DNA of 64,000 bases from Oceanospirillum maris DSM 6286 (GCF_000422865.1 NZ_KE383936.1:124001-188000); one strand, 5' to 3'; shown: positions 27,068-38,032, counted from the stretch's first letter. Program-made: numbers and translations. The notes: a model not told the origin generated them from the letters alone.

Positions 27068-29419
27068 ATGATCAACCGGATTAAACAATTTTTGACACCT
27101 GTGCGGCTTGTTATAGGTTTGTCTGTGCTCTTTATAGGCTTGTCTGTACCCCAGGCTCACGCTGCTCAATATGTGTTTGATGACCTTCGGGTTGAGGGCT
27201 TGCAGCGAGTCTCTGCTGCTCGGGTGTTTAGTGCTTTTCCCGTAGAGCTTCGCCAGCAAGTGAGTAGCGATGATCTACTCCAAGCTAGTAAAACACTATT
27301 TAAAACAGGCCTTTTTGATGACGTGCGTCTTGAGAAGGATGGGTCTTTATTGATTGTGGTGGTGAAAGAGCGCCCCGCCATTGATAAAATCAATATTACT
27401 GGTAACGACAAGATTAAAACTGAGCAGCTTGAAGAAGGGCTTGCTCAATCGGGGTTAAAAGCAGGCCAGATTTTACAGCGCGTAACCCTTGAGAATGTTG
27501 AGCTAGAGCTGGAGCGCATGTATCACGGCTTAGGCCGATATAGTGCCAATATTAAGACTGAGGTTGAATCGGTTGGAGAAAGCCGAATTAACCTAAATGT
27601 AAAAATTCAAGAAGGTGATGTGGCAACGATCCGCCATATTAACTTTACGGGAAATGATCGCTTTGATAATGAAACACTGGCGAAACGTTTCGAGCTAGAA
27701 GCCAAATCCCACTGGTCACTTTTTTCTTCTGCATCACAGTATTCACGGCCTAAACTACAAGGCGATATTGAACGTCTGCGTAATTGGTATCTTGACCGTG
27801 GCTATCTTAAGTTTAATGTCGATTCAACTCAGGTATCTGTTAGCCCTGACCGGTTGGATGTTTATATCACGGTCAATGTGACGGAAGGCGATGCTTACAG
27901 CATTCGAGAAATCAAACTCAGTGGCGACCTTATTGTTGATGCTGAAGAAATTCTTGAGCTTATCGAATTGGCCCCGGGCGATGTATTCTCTCGAACCAAA
28001 ATGGTCAATACGACCGAGGCGATTCGCAAGCGCCTTGGGGAAGAAGGCTTCACGTTTGCCAATGTTAATGCGGTACCAGAACTGCACGATGACCAAACCG
28101 TAACGCTGACGCTGATGGTTGCGCCGGGTAAACGTACCTATGTGCGTCGTATTAATTTCTCCGGCAATGTGACAACCAAAGATGAAGTTTTGCGTCGTGA
28201 AATTACTCAGATGGAGGGCGGTGCAGCCTCTACGGATGAGATTAAGAACTCTAAAACCCGCCTAGAACGCTTGGGATATTTCAAGTCGGTACAAGTTGAT
28301 ACCCCGCGTCCGCCGGGCTTGGATAATCAGATCGATGTTAACTACACAGTTGAAGAGCAACCTTCGGGTAGCTTAAGTGCCTCGGTTGGCTATTCACAAG
28401 ATAGCGGTATTATCTTTGGTGTGGGCGTAAAGCAGTCTAACTTTTTAGGTTCAGGTACTAATGTTGGCTTTAATGTAAGCCGAAGCGATACGATCCAAAA
28501 ATTAGATTTTTCTATCTTTGATCCTTACTACACCCTGGACGGTGTTAGTCGAGGTATTAATGTGTTCTATCAAGAGAGTAACTTAGAAGATTCTGATATT
28601 AATGGTTTTGCCACGGACTCTTACGGGGCTAAGGTGAGCTTTGGCTACCCTATCACCGATACGGCTCGCTTAGGATTTACCTTAGGAGCTGATAACACCA
28701 GAGTGTATACCGGCTCTGATCCTGTAGAAGAAGTTATTGCCTTTATTAGCGACGAAGGTGACAACCATACAGCCTTTAAAGTGGGTGGCTATATTACAGA
28801 TAACCAGCTCAACCGTGGTGTGTTGGCGACAGCTGGGAGTTATAACAAGCTTTCTGCAGAAGTTGCTGTACCGGGTAGTGATATGACCTTCTTTACCCTA
28901 GAGTATAAAAACCGCTACCTTTTGGCGCTTAACGATGACTACAGCGTGAAGTTTCATACTGATGTTGGCTATGCTGATGGTTATGGTAGCAGTAGCTTGC
29001 TACCCTTCTACGAGCATTACTTTGCCGGTGGCCTAGGTTCAGTAAGGGGTTATCGTGGTAGTTCGCTTGGACCAAAAAGTACGCCTACAGACGGTGATGA
29101 TCCTTCCGCTTTTGGTGGTAACGTGTTGATTGAAACCGGTGTGGAGTTGATTTATCCGCTTTGGTTTATAGAAGATCGTAGTAGCTTGCAAACGGTTGTG
29201 TTCTTGGATGCAGGTAATGTTTTTGCAACACAGTGCAGCAGTGTCTCAAATAATTGCGAGGAAGGCGTTGATTTGTCAGAGCTTCGTTGGTCTGCAGGTC
29301 TTGGATTAACCTGGTTATCACCAATTGGTCCTTTAGATTTCAGTGTGTCTAAAGCACTTAATGCCACTAGTGACGATGATACGGAGTTCTTCCAGTTCTC
29401 TATTGGTCAAACCTTCTAA
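27068..29419 (+). CDS. bamA: Outer-membrane protein assembly factor BamA
   Basis: BamA is the essential barrel that inserts beta-barrel proteins into the outer membrane. The 783-residue precursor has a signal peptide ending SVPQAHA-AQY (cleavage near residue 32), five POTRA domains from about 33 to 435, and a C-terminal 16-strand barrel with the conserved VRGYRG loop-6 motif (seen as GGLGSVRGYRGSSLGP) and a terminal Phe. It is slightly shorter than the 810-residue E. coli protein, as is common outside the enterics. It is followed by skp after 39 bases. Confidence 0.98.
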   Translation: MINRIKQFLTPVRLVIGLSVLFIGLSVPQAHAAQYVFDDLRVEGLQRVSAARVFSAFPVELRQQVSSDDLLQASKTLFKTGLFDDVRLEKDGSLLIVVVKERPAIDKINITGNDKIKTEQLEEGLAQSGLKAGQILQRVTLENVELELERMYHGLGRYSANIKTEVESVGESRINLNVKIQEGDVATIRHINFTGNDRFDNETLAKRFELEAKSHWSLFSSASQYSRPKLQGDIERLRNWYLDRGYLKFNVDSTQVSVSPDRLDVYITVNVTEGDAYSIREIKLSGDLIVDAEEILELIELAPGDVFSRTKMVNTTEAIRKRLGEEGFTFANVNAVPELHDDQTVTLTLMVAPGKRTYVRRINFSGNVTTKDEVLRREITQMEGGAASTDEIKNSKTRLERLGYFKSVQVDTPRPPGLDNQIDVNYTVEEQPSGSLSASVGYSQDSGIIFGVGVKQSNFLGSGTNVGFNVSRSDTIQKLDFSIFDPYYTLDGVSRGINVFYQESNLEDSDINGFATDSYGAKVSFGYPITDTARLGFTLGADNTRVYTGSDPVEEVIAFISDEGDNHTAFKVGGYITDNQLNRGVLATAGSYNKLSAEVAVPGSDMTFFTLEYKNRYLLALNDDYSVKFHTDVGYADGYGSSSLLPFYEHYFAGGLGSVRGYRGSSLGPKSTPTDGDDPSAFGGNVLIETGVELIYPLWFIEDRSSLQTVVFLDAGNVFATQCSSVSNNCEEGVDLSELRWSAGLGLTWLSPIGPLDFSVSKALNATSDDDTEFFQFSIGQTF

Positions 29420-29458
29420 TAAAAACCAACGTCGAAATAACGATATGAGGTTAAGAGT

Positions 29459-30001
29459 ATGTTGTCATTTTATCGTTTAATAACGGGCTTGTGCATTGTT
29501 CTAACCTTGATGGGTACGGCTAGAGCTGCTGATGAGGTGGTTCCTAAAATTGCTGTCTTAGATTGGCGAGCTGCTTTACTGGGGACAGAGCAAGCCAGAA
29601 AAGAGTTTCGCTCAATACGTGAGTCGCTAAGCCAAGATGAGCAAGAGATTCGTACACTAGCGGATGATGCTAAAAAGCTGCAAGAGCGCCTGAAAAGTGA
29701 GACTGAAAATCTAAATGCTGACGAAAAACGTCAGCTGAGCAAGGAAGTGCAAGAGAAAGCCGAAGAGTATCAGTTCTTAGGCCAGCGTTTGCAGAAAGAG
29801 CAGCGCCAGCGTCAAGAAGTTTATATCCGCAGCGTTCGACCTCAATTAGATGAGGCTATCCGTCAGGTCATTGAAGCAAAGAAAATTGACCTGCTACTTG
29901 ATCGACAGGCGGTTACCTTTGTTAGCAAGCGTATGGATATTACCGAGGATGTTATTACCCATCTTAACGGGATGCAGTCCTCTGATTCACGCTCTGAGTA
30001 A
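29459..30001 (+). CDS. skp: Periplasmic chaperone Skp/OmpH
   Basis: Skp is a trimeric periplasmic chaperone that holds unfolded outer-membrane proteins for BamA. The 180-residue precursor has a signal peptide ending LMGTARA-ADE, the conserved KIAVLDWRAALLGTEQARKEF start of the body, a long Gln/Glu/Lys-rich coiled coil forming the tentacles, and a C-terminal DLLLDRQAVTFVSKRMDITEDV that closes the trimer base. TGAGG lies eight bases before the ATG. It sits between bamA and lpxD, the classical order. Confidence 0.96.
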   Translation: MLSFYRLITGLCIVLTLMGTARAADEVVPKIAVLDWRAALLGTEQARKEFRSIRESLSQDEQEIRTLADDAKKLQERLKSETENLNADEKRQLSKEVQEKAEEYQFLGQRLQKEQRQRQEVYIRSVRPQLDEAIRQVIEAKKIDLLLDRQAVTFVSKRMDITEDVITHLNGMQSSDSRSE

Positions 30002-30105
30002 GCTGCGGAGTCGCTTGCTATATTGAGCTATAGGTGACCAGCTCTTTGATATTGACTGATTTTTACTATCCATTCGTTTTCTAAGATAGATTATTAGGTG
30101 CTGCT

Positions 30106-31188
30106 ATGACCTCTGAGACCCCTTTTTCGTCTTCATGTAACAAACCTCAGTATTCGCTTTTAAAGTTGGCTGAGATCTTACAAGGCGAGTTGAGAGGGGC
30201 GGCTGAGCTTGTGATTACAGGCATAGGCACATTGCAAAATGCGGATGGAAAACAGGCCAGCTTCTTAGCGAATTCTGCGTATCAAAAACACCTTAAAACG
30301 ACTAAAGCAGGCGTTGTTCTTTTAAAGGCCCAGCAAGCAGAGCAGTACACCGGCAATGCTATCGTCTTAGATAATCCCTATGAAGGATATGCTCGCTTAA
30401 CTCAGTTATTTACCTCTGTACCATCGTGCCAGCCAGGCATTCATCCTCAAGCCTACGTTCATCCTAGTGCTACTGTTGCCAAAAGTGCTCAAGTTGATGC
30501 TTTTGCCGTAGTTGAAGCGGGGGCAGAGATAGGCGAACACACGGTCATTAGCAGCCACTGCTATATAGGCCGCGACTCTATTATCGGCGACGGATGTCGC
30601 TTGTATCCTAATGTCACGCTTTATCACGGAGTTGTACTTGGCAGGCAAGTAACGTTACACAGTAGTTGCGTTATTGGTGGCGATGGTTTTGGTTTTGCAC
30701 CAGAAAAGGGCCGCTGGATAAAGATTGCGCAGCTCGGTGGTGTTATCATAGGCGACCGTACCGAAATTGGAGCGAATACTAATATCGATCGCGGTGCTTT
30801 AGATAATACCGAGATTGGTTGCGATGTCATTATCGATAGCCAAGTGCAAATTGCCCATAATGTAAAAATTGGTCAGGGTACGGCTATTGCCGGCTGTGTT
30901 GGCATTGCTGGCAGCGCTACGATTGGCTGTTATTGCTTGATTGGTGGCGCGAGTAATATAGCAGGGCATTTATCTATTTGTGATGGTGTCACGCTAACGA
31001 TGACCACAAATGTTACCGGTGATATAAAAGAACCTGGGCATTACTCTTCTGGTACGGGGATGACGGATACACGCACATGGCGGAAAAATGCAGTGCGCTT
31101 TAACCAGCTTGATTGCTTGGTTAAACGGGTGAATAAGATTGAAAAAAGCTTATCTCCCGCCGCGACTAAAAGCAAAAATTTAAAATAG
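30106..31188 (+). CDS. lpxD: UDP-3-O-(3-hydroxyacyl)glucosamine N-acyltransferase
   Basis: LpxD adds the second hydroxyacyl chain to the lipid A precursor. The 360-residue protein has an N-terminal substrate-recognition domain, then many hexapeptide repeats of a left-handed beta helix (IGDGCRLYPNVTLYHGV and so on), the catalytic His in QIAHNVKIGQG and a C-terminal helix. A run of three to four polar residues at each end is ordinary. AGGTG lies five bases before the ATG. It follows skp by 104 bases and precedes fabZ by 63 bases, with no terminator in either gap. Confidence 0.98.
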   Translation: MTSETPFSSSCNKPQYSLLKLAEILQGELRGAAELVITGIGTLQNADGKQASFLANSAYQKHLKTTKAGVVLLKAQQAEQYTGNAIVLDNPYEGYARLTQLFTSVPSCQPGIHPQAYVHPSATVAKSAQVDAFAVVEAGAEIGEHTVISSHCYIGRDSIIGDGCRLYPNVTLYHGVVLGRQVTLHSSCVIGGDGFGFAPEKGRWIKIAQLGGVIIGDRTEIGANTNIDRGALDNTEIGCDVIIDSQVQIAHNVKIGQGTAIAGCVGIAGSATIGCYCLIGGASNIAGHLSICDGVTLTMTTNVTGDIKEPGHYSSGTGMTDTRTWRKNAVRFNQLDCLVKRVNKIEKSLSPAATKSKNLK

Positions 31189-31251
31189 ATAAAAGCGCTT
31201 TACGCGCACCTGCTGCCCATTAGGTCGTCAGGTTTTTTTGAGGTTGAATGA

Positions 31252-31695
31252 ATGGTCATGGATATTAACGAAATTAAAGAATACCTTCCCCACCGTTATC
31301 CTTTTCTGCTGGTTGACCGGGTTGTGGAAATGGAACTTGGCGAGTCTATTGTTGCCTATAAAAATGTATCGGTGAATGAGCCTTTCTTTAATGGCCACTT
31401 TCCTCATCACCCTGTGATGCCTGGGGTTCTCATTATTGAAGCTATGGCACAAGCTGCCGGCATTCTTGGTTTTAAAACCATGGAAAAAAAACCTGCCGAT
31501 GGCCATATCTACTATTTTGTTGGTAGTGATAAAGTTCGATTTAAACGTCCGGTTATACCGGGAGACCAACTGAAGCTTGAAGCCACTGTTATTGGTAAGC
31601 CCCGTCGAGGTATTTGGCGTTTTGACTGTAAAGCGACAGTGGATGGGGAGCTGGCCTGTCAAGGTTCTATTCTGTGTGCAGAGAGAGAACTGTGA
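31252..31695 (+). CDS. fabZ: 3-hydroxyacyl-ACP dehydratase FabZ
   Basis: FabZ dehydrates 3-hydroxyacyl-ACP in fatty-acid elongation and competes with LpxA for 3-hydroxymyristoyl-ACP, hence its place in the lpx cluster. The 147-residue hot-dog protein has the catalytic His in [13 protein letters not shown] and Glu in [14 protein letters not shown] 31252 is used; ATG 31258 is possible. Its stop overlaps the GTG of lpxA (GTGA), so translation of the two is coupled. Confidence 0.98.
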   Translation: MVMDINEIKEYLPHRYPFLLVDRVVEMELGESIVAYKNVSVNEPFFNGHFPHHPVMPGVLIIEAMAQAAGILGFKTMEKKPADGHIYYFVGSDKVRFKRPVIPGDQLKLEATVIGKPRRGIWRFDCKATVDGELACQGSILCAEREL

Positions 31696-32465
31696 GTCTG
31701 ATTCATCCTACAGCAATTATTGATCCATCAGCGGCAATTGCCGCTGATGTTGAGATTGGACCTTATTCCATTATCGGCCCTGACGTAGAGATCGGGGCGG
31801 GTACATGGATTGGCCCTCATGTGGTGATTACTAAGCTGACAACTATTGGACGAGGCAACAAAATTTATCAGTTTGCCTCTGTCGGAGAAGATTGTCAGGA
31901 TAAGAAGTATGCCGGTGAAGCAACCCGTTTAGTGATTGGCGATAACAATGTTATTCGTGAAGGTTGCTCGATTCATCGTGGTACGGTGCAAGATGAAGGG
32001 ATTACCCGTATTGGCAATAATAATTTGATTATGACCACGGTACACATTGCCCACGATGTTGTTATTGGTGATAACACTATTATTGCATCGGATGCTTCTA
32101 TTGCCGGCCATGTTAAAGTCGGTGATTGGGCTATTATTGGTGGTGCATCTGCCATCCATCAGTTTTGCCATATTGGTGCGCACTCTATGTGTGGTGGCTC
32201 CAGTTATATATCTAAAGATATTCCGGCTTTTGTGATGGTGAGCGGTAACCCCGCTGAATCTCATAGTATTAATGCCGAAGGCTTGAAGCGCCGTGGTTTT
32301 ACAGCAGAAGCGGTTAGTCTACTGCGACGCTCTTATAAAACCGTGTTTCGTAAAGGTTTACGGCTAGACACAGCGATTACTGAGCTAGAGGCCGGTGATG
32401 TTAGTGAAGAGCTCGCTATATTTATTAAGAGTTTAAAAGGATCGGGTCGCGGGATTATTCGCTGA
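31692..32465 (+). CDS. lpxA: UDP-N-acetylglucosamine acyltransferase
   Basis: LpxA starts lipid A synthesis by transferring a 3-hydroxyacyl chain to UDP-GlcNAc. The 257-residue trimeric enzyme is mostly left-handed beta helix with the catalytic His in [13 protein letters not shown] (about residue 121) and a C-terminal helical domain. The start is GTG 31692 ([14 protein letters not shown]), overlapping the fabZ stop. lpxB follows after 68 bases, a wider gap than in E. coli, where the two touch. Confidence 0.98.
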   Translation: MSLIHPTAIIDPSAAIAADVEIGPYSIIGPDVEIGAGTWIGPHVVITKLTTIGRGNKIYQFASVGEDCQDKKYAGEATRLVIGDNNVIREGCSIHRGTVQDEGITRIGNNNLIMTTVHIAHDVVIGDNTIIASDASIAGHVKVGDWAIIGGASAIHQFCHIGAHSMCGGSSYISKDIPAFVMVSGNPAESHSINAEGLKRRGFTAEAVSLLRRSYKTVFRKGLRLDTAITELEAGDVSEELAIFIKSLKGSGRGIIR

Positions 32466-32533
32466 TAAACTCTGAGCTCTCCTTAACAGCTGTCTCGTTA
32501 TGATATTTCTGATGTACTTATTAGGATGCATGC

Positions 32534-33757
32534 ATGTCAGGTCAAGGCTCAAATCAATGCCCCAATGAAACAGGCAAAAGGCTTCGCATAATGATTGTCG
32601 CGGGCGAGTTGTCAGGTGATATTCTAGGCGCAGGACTCATTCGAGAGTTTAAGAAGCTCCATCCTCAGGTGGAGTTTTTTGGTATCGGTGGCCCGCGTAT
32701 GGAACAGGAAGGTTTTACGAGTCATTGGCCGATGGATCGTCTCTCGGTGATGGGCTTTGTTGAGGTTTTTGGCCGTCTGCGTGAGCTGTTAACCATTCGC
32801 AAAGATGTGCGTGACCTTTGCTTACGAGAAAAACCGGATCTGTTTGTGGGGATTGATGCGCCAGATTTTAATCTAACCCTTGAAGGTTGGATTCACGATG
32901 CAGGCATTCCTGTTGCTCACTATGTATCGCCATCGGTTTGGGCTTGGAAGCAAGGGCGTTTGAAGAAAATTGCCCGATGCGTTGACCATATGTTAACTCT
33001 GCTGCCTTTTGAAGCGGCTTTTTATCATGACAAAAATATCCCGGTGACTTTTGTTGGTCATCCTTTAGCGGATGAACTGCCTTTGGATGTTGATCAAAAT
33101 GGTAGTCGCCAAACATTGGGATTAGCAGCTGATCGCCCTGTTCTTGCGGTATTGCCGGGTAGTCGCAGTAACGAAGTAAAATACCTTGGTCACACTTTTA
33201 TTGATACGGCTCTGCGCTGCTGTGAAGTTATGCCTGAATTGCAGGTTGCTATCCCTTGTGCAAATAGTCTTCGTCGTCATCAAATAGAAGCTCAGCTTGC
33301 CCGCGTGGCTCCTGAACTACGTCAGTGTTTTCATCTATATGATGGGTTGTCCCGTGAAGTAATGAGTGCTTCCGATACTGTATTACTGGCATCCGGTACT
33401 GCAGCCCTTGAAGCCATGTTGCTGAAAAAGCCAATGGTTGTGGCTTATAAAATGGCTTGGCTGAGTCATGCGATTATCAGCCGTATGATCAAAGTTGACC
33501 GCATCTCTTTACCGAACCTGATTGCAGGGGAGATGCTGGTTCCTGAGATGATTCAGAATGATGCGAATGTGGACTCTTTGAGTGAACTGCTTTTAGATCG
33601 ATTGCAGAATCCTGATAATTATCGTTCCTTAATCGAGCGGTTTTATCAAATGCATCATGAGCTTAAGCAAGAAGCCAGCGCTGTAGCTGCCGAAACGATC
33701 TCTGATTTGATCCGTGAACGCCAAAAGAGCGCAGCGATATCTACATCGACGCTATAA
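32534..33757 (+). CDS. lpxB: Lipid A disaccharide synthase
   Basis: LpxB condenses UDP-2,3-diacylglucosamine with lipid X to form the lipid A disaccharide. The 407-residue GT19 glycosyltransferase has the N-terminal [34 protein letters not shown] and [12 protein letters not shown], all family hallmarks. About 15 residues precede the conserved core, slightly longer than usual. AGGA lies about eight bases before the ATG. Its 3' end lies 52 bases ahead of rnhB; an in-frame rnhB extension overlapping lpxB was rejected. Confidence 0.97.
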   Translation: MSGQGSNQCPNETGKRLRIMIVAGELSGDILGAGLIREFKKLHPQVEFFGIGGPRMEQEGFTSHWPMDRLSVMGFVEVFGRLRELLTIRKDVRDLCLREKPDLFVGIDAPDFNLTLEGWIHDAGIPVAHYVSPSVWAWKQGRLKKIARCVDHMLTLLPFEAAFYHDKNIPVTFVGHPLADELPLDVDQNGSRQTLGLAADRPVLAVLPGSRSNEVKYLGHTFIDTALRCCEVMPELQVAIPCANSLRRHQIEAQLARVAPELRQCFHLYDGLSREVMSASDTVLLASGTAALEAMLLKKPMVVAYKMAWLSHAIISRMIKVDRISLPNLIAGEMLVPEMIQNDANVDSLSELLLDRLQNPDNYRSLIERFYQMHHELKQEASAVAAETISDLIRERQKSAAISTSTL

Positions 33758-33809
33758 CGATCACGCCTCCCTAACAACGGCATATACTGTAAAAAGGTTT
33801 AATCCCGCT

Positions 33810-34424
33810 ATGGCAAATGATACTTGGCCAGAACTTGAGATTCCCTATCAAGGTAAGTTACTTGCGGGTGTTGATGAAGTAGGCCGTGGCCCTTTAGTGG
33901 GTTCTGTTGTCACCGCTGCGGTGATTCTTGATCCGAAGCAACCGATTGAAGGCTTGGCTGATTCGAAAAAATTGAGTGAAAAAAAGCGAGAAAAACTCTT
34001 TGATGAGATTAAAGAGAAAGCGCTTGCGTGGCACATTGCTGAAGGCTCGGTAGAAGAAATTGATCGGTTGAATATTCTACATGCGACCATGCTTGCCATG
34101 CAGCGGGCGGTTGAAGGGCTTAAGCCCGCCGCTGAATTTGTTCTTGTTGATGGCAATCGTTGCCCAGATCTACCTTGCCCTTCTATGGCGGTGGTTAAAG
34201 GTGATGCTCGCCATGCTGCGATTAGTGCCGCTTCAATTCTAGCCAAGGTTTATCGGGATCGACAAATGGCCGAATTGGAACAAGAATACCCCGGTTACGG
34301 CTTTGCCCAGCACAAAGGTTATCCGACTAAGCAGCACTTTGCAGCGCTTAAAGCGTTAGGCCCGATACCTGAACATCGCCGCTCTTTTAAGCCTGTACAG
34401 CAGAGCTTAGAACTAAAAAATTAA
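33810..34424 (+). CDS. rnhB: Ribonuclease HII
   Basis: RNase HII cuts at ribonucleotides embedded in DNA. The 204-residue protein has the first two acidic catalytic residues in [15 protein letters not shown], the third in VLVDGNR and the fourth near [17 protein letters not shown]. The Tyr of the GYPT motif (HKGYPTKQH) that senses the RNA-DNA junction is present. ATG 33810 gives the normal length; the ribosome site is weak (AAGG about 13 bases away). It is placed between lpxB and dnaE, as in many relatives. Confidence 0.96.
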   Translation: MANDTWPELEIPYQGKLLAGVDEVGRGPLVGSVVTAAVILDPKQPIEGLADSKKLSEKKREKLFDEIKEKALAWHIAEGSVEEIDRLNILHATMLAMQRAVEGLKPAAEFVLVDGNRCPDLPCPSMAVVKGDARHAAISAASILAKVYRDRQMAELEQEYPGYGFAQHKGYPTKQHFAALKALGPIPEHRRSFKPVQQSLELKN

Positions 34425-34481
34425 AGCAAGCCTGTAATAATATCCCTTATCGCTTTGCCTGTTCCTTGATCGAGACGTTTT

Positions 34482-37400
34482 ATGACCCCCTCTTTTATCC
34501 ATCTGCGTGTACATACTGAATACTCATTAGTTGATGGTTTAGTACGTATTAAAAAGCTGCCAGAAAAGCTCGAACAGTTGCAGATGCCTGCCATCGCTAT
34601 TACTGATGAATCTAACATGTTTGCCTTGGTTAAGTTTTACAAAGCCATGCAAGGGGCCGGCATTAAACCTATCTCTGGAGCAGATGTCTGGCTAGAGAAC
34701 ATCATAGATCCTTCAAAACCATACCGTATGACATTGCTGGCCATGAATAACACCGGCTATCGGAATATGACCGAGCTGGTGTCCCGTGGCTATTTGGAAG
34801 GGCAGCACCAAGGGCGTAATATCCTAAAAGAGGCATGGCTTGAAGAGCAGGCCGACGGTTTAATCGCACTGTCTGGGGCTAAAGACGGTGAAGTCGGTCA
34901 TTTACTGGTGGCAGGTCACTACGCGGCGGCCAAAGATGCGCTACAGAAATGGCAGCAGGTATTTCCAAACCGCTTTTATTTAGAGCTACAGCGCACCTAT
35001 AGAGCGGACGATGAGCTGTGCGTGCACGAATCCGTTAAGCTTGCGGGTGAGTGTCTGTGCCCTGTTGTTGCAACAAATGATGTGCGTTTTATCGACCGAG
35101 AAGACTTCTGGGCTCACGAAACCCGAGTTTGTATTGGCGAGGGCCGAGCGCTAGATGACCCTCATCGCAACAAAAGTTATTCAGAAGAACAGTATCTAAA
35201 ATCTCAGGAAGAGATGGCTGAGCTATTTCAGGATATTCCTGAAGCGTTACAAAATACCGTTGAAATCGCTAAGCGCTGCACGATTGATGTGCAATTGGGT
35301 AAATATTTCTTACCGGACTACCCTATTCCAGAGGGTATGACGATGGATGATTTTTTCCGAAAAATCTCTCATGATGGTCTTACGGAACGCTTAGAGCAGC
35401 TATTTGATACCCATGCACCAGATTTCCATGAAACAGAGAAGATTTACCGCGAACGATTAGATTTTGAGCTGGAAACGATTATTTCAATGGGGTTCCCCGG
35501 CTACTTTTTGATCGTAATGGACTTTATCCAATGGTCAAAAAGTAATGGTGTACCGGTTGGGCCGGGTCGTGGTTCCGGTGCGGGTTCTTTAGTGGCTTAC
35601 GCGCAAAAAATCACCGATCTTGACCCCCTAGAATACGACTTGCTGTTTGAGCGCTTCTTAAACCCAGAGCGGGTATCCATGCCCGATTTTGATGTCGATT
35701 TCTGCATGGATGGCCGTGATCGAGTGATCGATTATGTGGCTGAAACCTATGGCCGTGATGCGGTTTCTCAGATTGCGACCTTTGGTACGATGGCCGCAAA
35801 AGCGGTCGTGCGAGATGTTGCGCGTGCCCAAGGTAAGCCCTACGGTTTAGCCGATAAACTGTCTAAGATGATCCCGTTTGAAGTCGGCATGACATTGGCA
35901 AAAGCCTATGAGCAAGAAGAGCCGATGAGGGAGTTTCTTGCCAACGATGAAGATGCTGGTGAAATTTGGGAGATGGCGCTTAAGCTTGAAGGCACCGTAC
36001 GAGGAACCGGTAAACACGCCGGCGGCGTGGTTATTTCGCCGACCAAACTGACCGATTTTTCACCGATCTTCTGTGAAGAGGGCGGCACCAGTTTAGTGGC
36101 TCAGTTTGATAAAGATGATGTTGAATCCGCCGGTTTGGTTAAATTCGATTTCTTAGGCCTTAGAACCCTGACTATTATCGACTGGGCGATTAAGGTTATC
36201 CATGAGAAAGCGGGTAATACCGATTTCGATATTGTTGATATCCCCTTAGAAGATAAAGCAACCTTTGACCTGTTGCAGCAAGGTGAAACAACCGCCGTAT
36301 TCCAGCTGGAATCTCGGGGTATGAAAGACTTAATTAAGCGGCTACGCCCCAGCTGTTTTGAAGATATTATCGCCTTGGTGGCGCTGTTTCGCCCAGGCCC
36401 TCTACAGTCGGGCATGGTTGATGACTTTATCAAGCGTAAGCATAATGAAGAGCCGGTTTCTTATCCGCACCCGAATTATAATCACGATAGCCTGATACCG
36501 GTATTGAAGCCAACCTACGGCATTATTCTGTATCAAGAACAGGTGATGCAGATTGCGCAGGTTATGGCCGGTTATACGCTGGGTGGCGCAGATATGCTGC
36601 GACGGGCCATGGGTAAGAAGAAACCGGAAGAGATGGCCAAGCAGCGGGCTGTCTTCCTAGATGGTTGTAAAGGTAAGGGTATTGATGCCGATCTTGCAGG
36701 TAACATCTTTGATCTGGTAGAAAAGTTTGCGGGTTACGGCTTTAACAAGTCCCACTCTGCAGCTTATGCGTTAGTCTCTTATCAAACGGCATATTTGAAG
36801 CGGCATTACCCTGAAGCCTTTATGGCGGCAGTACTGTCCACGGAGATGCAAAATACGGATAAAGTGGTCACGCTGGTAGAAGAATGCCGTCATATGAAGC
36901 TGCCGCTGACGCCGCCAGATGTTAACGCCGGTGATTTTAAGTTTACCGTTAATGCTGATAACGAAATTGTCTATGGCCTAGGGGCTATTAAAGGTGTTGG
37001 TGAAGGGCCGATTGATTCTATTGTTGCCGCGAGAACAAGCGGTGGCCCCTTTGTAGATCTATTTGATTTTTGCGCCAGAACAGATTCCCGTAAACTGAAT
37101 AAGCGCACGGTGGAAGCACTTATCCGTAGTGGCGCTTTTGACAAAATTGGCCCGAATCGCGCGGTGATGCTCGCTAGCTTAGAAGATGCGTTTAAAGCGG
37201 CAGAACAGAGCAGTATCAACGAAAATATCGGCATGATGGATATGTTCGGAGAGATAGAGGCTGAGGAACAAGGCGATCCCTATGATGAGCATCGACAGGT
37301 GCGTCAGTGGACAGATAAAGAGCGGCTAAAAGGTGAGAAAGATACACTAGGCATCTATTTAACTGGCCATCCCTTTGATGAATATGAAGCGGAAGTACGC

Positions 37401-37967
37401 CGTTTTGCCCGAATGCGATTAAGTGACCTACAGGCCGGACGAGAGACACAAAAGTTAGCTGGGTTGATTATTGATATCCGTACCATGAAGAGTAAACGCG
37501 GGGATACCATCGCCTTTATTACCCTTGATGATCGCTCAGGGCGTACCGAGGTATCAGTCTTTGGTGAGCTATTTGAAGCCCATCGAACAGAGTTGCAAAA
37601 AGATCAACTAGTGATTATTGAGGGCGATGTCAGCTTTGATGATTACTCTGCCAGTCTTCGTGTTCGAGCTAAAAGTGTTACTAGCTTATTAGCGGCCCGT
37701 GTGCGCTACAGTCATAGTTTACAGCTTATATGGTCACAAAAAGAAGTTGGTAAGAAGCACCTCAGTTTACTCGAAACTAAATTACAGCCCTTTACCGTAT
37801 CTCAGCCTGACGAAGGTGTTGGCGTTGAAGTTTTTTATCAGCGTAACGATGTAGCCGGTAAAGTCCGGTTGTCAGATCAGTGGCGGGTAGTCCCCAGCGA
37901 TGAGTTGATTTATAGTTTATACGACGGTTTTGGGCTGAAAAACGTACGTTTATCCTATGGTGACTAG
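34482..37967 (+). CDS. dnaE: DNA polymerase III alpha subunit
   Basis: DnaE is the catalytic subunit of the replicative polymerase. The 1,161-residue protein opens with a PHP domain (FIHLRVHTEYSLVDG), then palm, thumb and fingers with the acidic triad region PDFDVDFCMDGRDRVIDY at about 400-417, the tandem helix-hairpin-helix region, an OB fold (LAGLIIDIRTMKSKRGDTIAFITL) and a C-terminal tau-binding part. No good ribosome site precedes ATG 34482. The length equals the E. coli enzyme within one residue. It is followed by a large hairpin and then accA. Confidence 0.98.
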   Translation: MTPSFIHLRVHTEYSLVDGLVRIKKLPEKLEQLQMPAIAITDESNMFALVKFYKAMQGAGIKPISGADVWLENIIDPSKPYRMTLLAMNNTGYRNMTELVSRGYLEGQHQGRNILKEAWLEEQADGLIALSGAKDGEVGHLLVAGHYAAAKDALQKWQQVFPNRFYLELQRTYRADDELCVHESVKLAGECLCPVVATNDVRFIDREDFWAHETRVCIGEGRALDDPHRNKSYSEEQYLKSQEEMAELFQDIPEALQNTVEIAKRCTIDVQLGKYFLPDYPIPEGMTMDDFFRKISHDGLTERLEQLFDTHAPDFHETEKIYRERLDFELETIISMGFPGYFLIVMDFIQWSKSNGVPVGPGRGSGAGSLVAYAQKITDLDPLEYDLLFERFLNPERVSMPDFDVDFCMDGRDRVIDYVAETYGRDAVSQIATFGTMAAKAVVRDVARAQGKPYGLADKLSKMIPFEVGMTLAKAYEQEEPMREFLANDEDAGEIWEMALKLEGTVRGTGKHAGGVVISPTKLTDFSPIFCEEGGTSLVAQFDKDDVESAGLVKFDFLGLRTLTIIDWAIKVIHEKAGNTDFDIVDIPLEDKATFDLLQQGETTAVFQLESRGMKDLIKRLRPSCFEDIIALVALFRPGPLQSGMVDDFIKRKHNEEPVSYPHPNYNHDSLIPVLKPTYGIILYQEQVMQIAQVMAGYTLGGADMLRRAMGKKKPEEMAKQRAVFLDGCKGKGIDADLAGNIFDLVEKFAGYGFNKSHSAAYALVSYQTAYLKRHYPEAFMAAVLSTEMQNTDKVVTLVEECRHMKLPLTPPDVNAGDFKFTVNADNEIVYGLGAIKGVGEGPIDSIVAARTSGGPFVDLFDFCARTDSRKLNKRTVEALIRSGAFDKIGPNRAVMLASLEDAFKAAEQSSINENIGMMDMFGEIEAEEQGDPYDEHRQVRQWTDKERLKGEKDTLGIYLTGHPFDEYEAEVRRFARMRLSDLQAGRETQKLAGLIIDIRTMKSKRGDTIAFITLDDRSGRTEVSVFGELFEAHRTELQKDQLVIIEGDVSFDDYSASLRVRAKSVTSLLAARVRYSHSLQLIWSQKEVGKKHLSLLETKLQPFTVSQPDEGVGVEVFYQRNDVAGKVRLSDQWRVVPSDELIYSLYDGFGLKNVRLSYGD

Positions 37968-37986
37968 GTCATCTGTGGTCTCTGTA

Positions 37987-38032
37987 AATGCTTTAGCATT
38001 CGGCAAAGGTTTTTTTTAAGCGGCCTTTGCCG
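37987..38032 (+). other. Paired hairpins after dnaE with a T8 run inside the second loop
   Basis: AATGC-TTTA-GCATT (37987-38000) is followed directly by CGGCAAAGG (38001-38009) pairing perfectly with CCTTTGCCG (38024-38032). The eight T residues are in the loop of the second hairpin, so the first hairpin plus T-run could not act as a clean terminator while the second is folded. An attenuator or weak dnaE terminator are both possible. Confidence 0.55.

Noticed and set aside
31929-32264. A 111-codon frame antisense to lpxA
   Set aside because: Shadow of the hexapeptide repeats; Asn/Ile-rich with no ribosome site.
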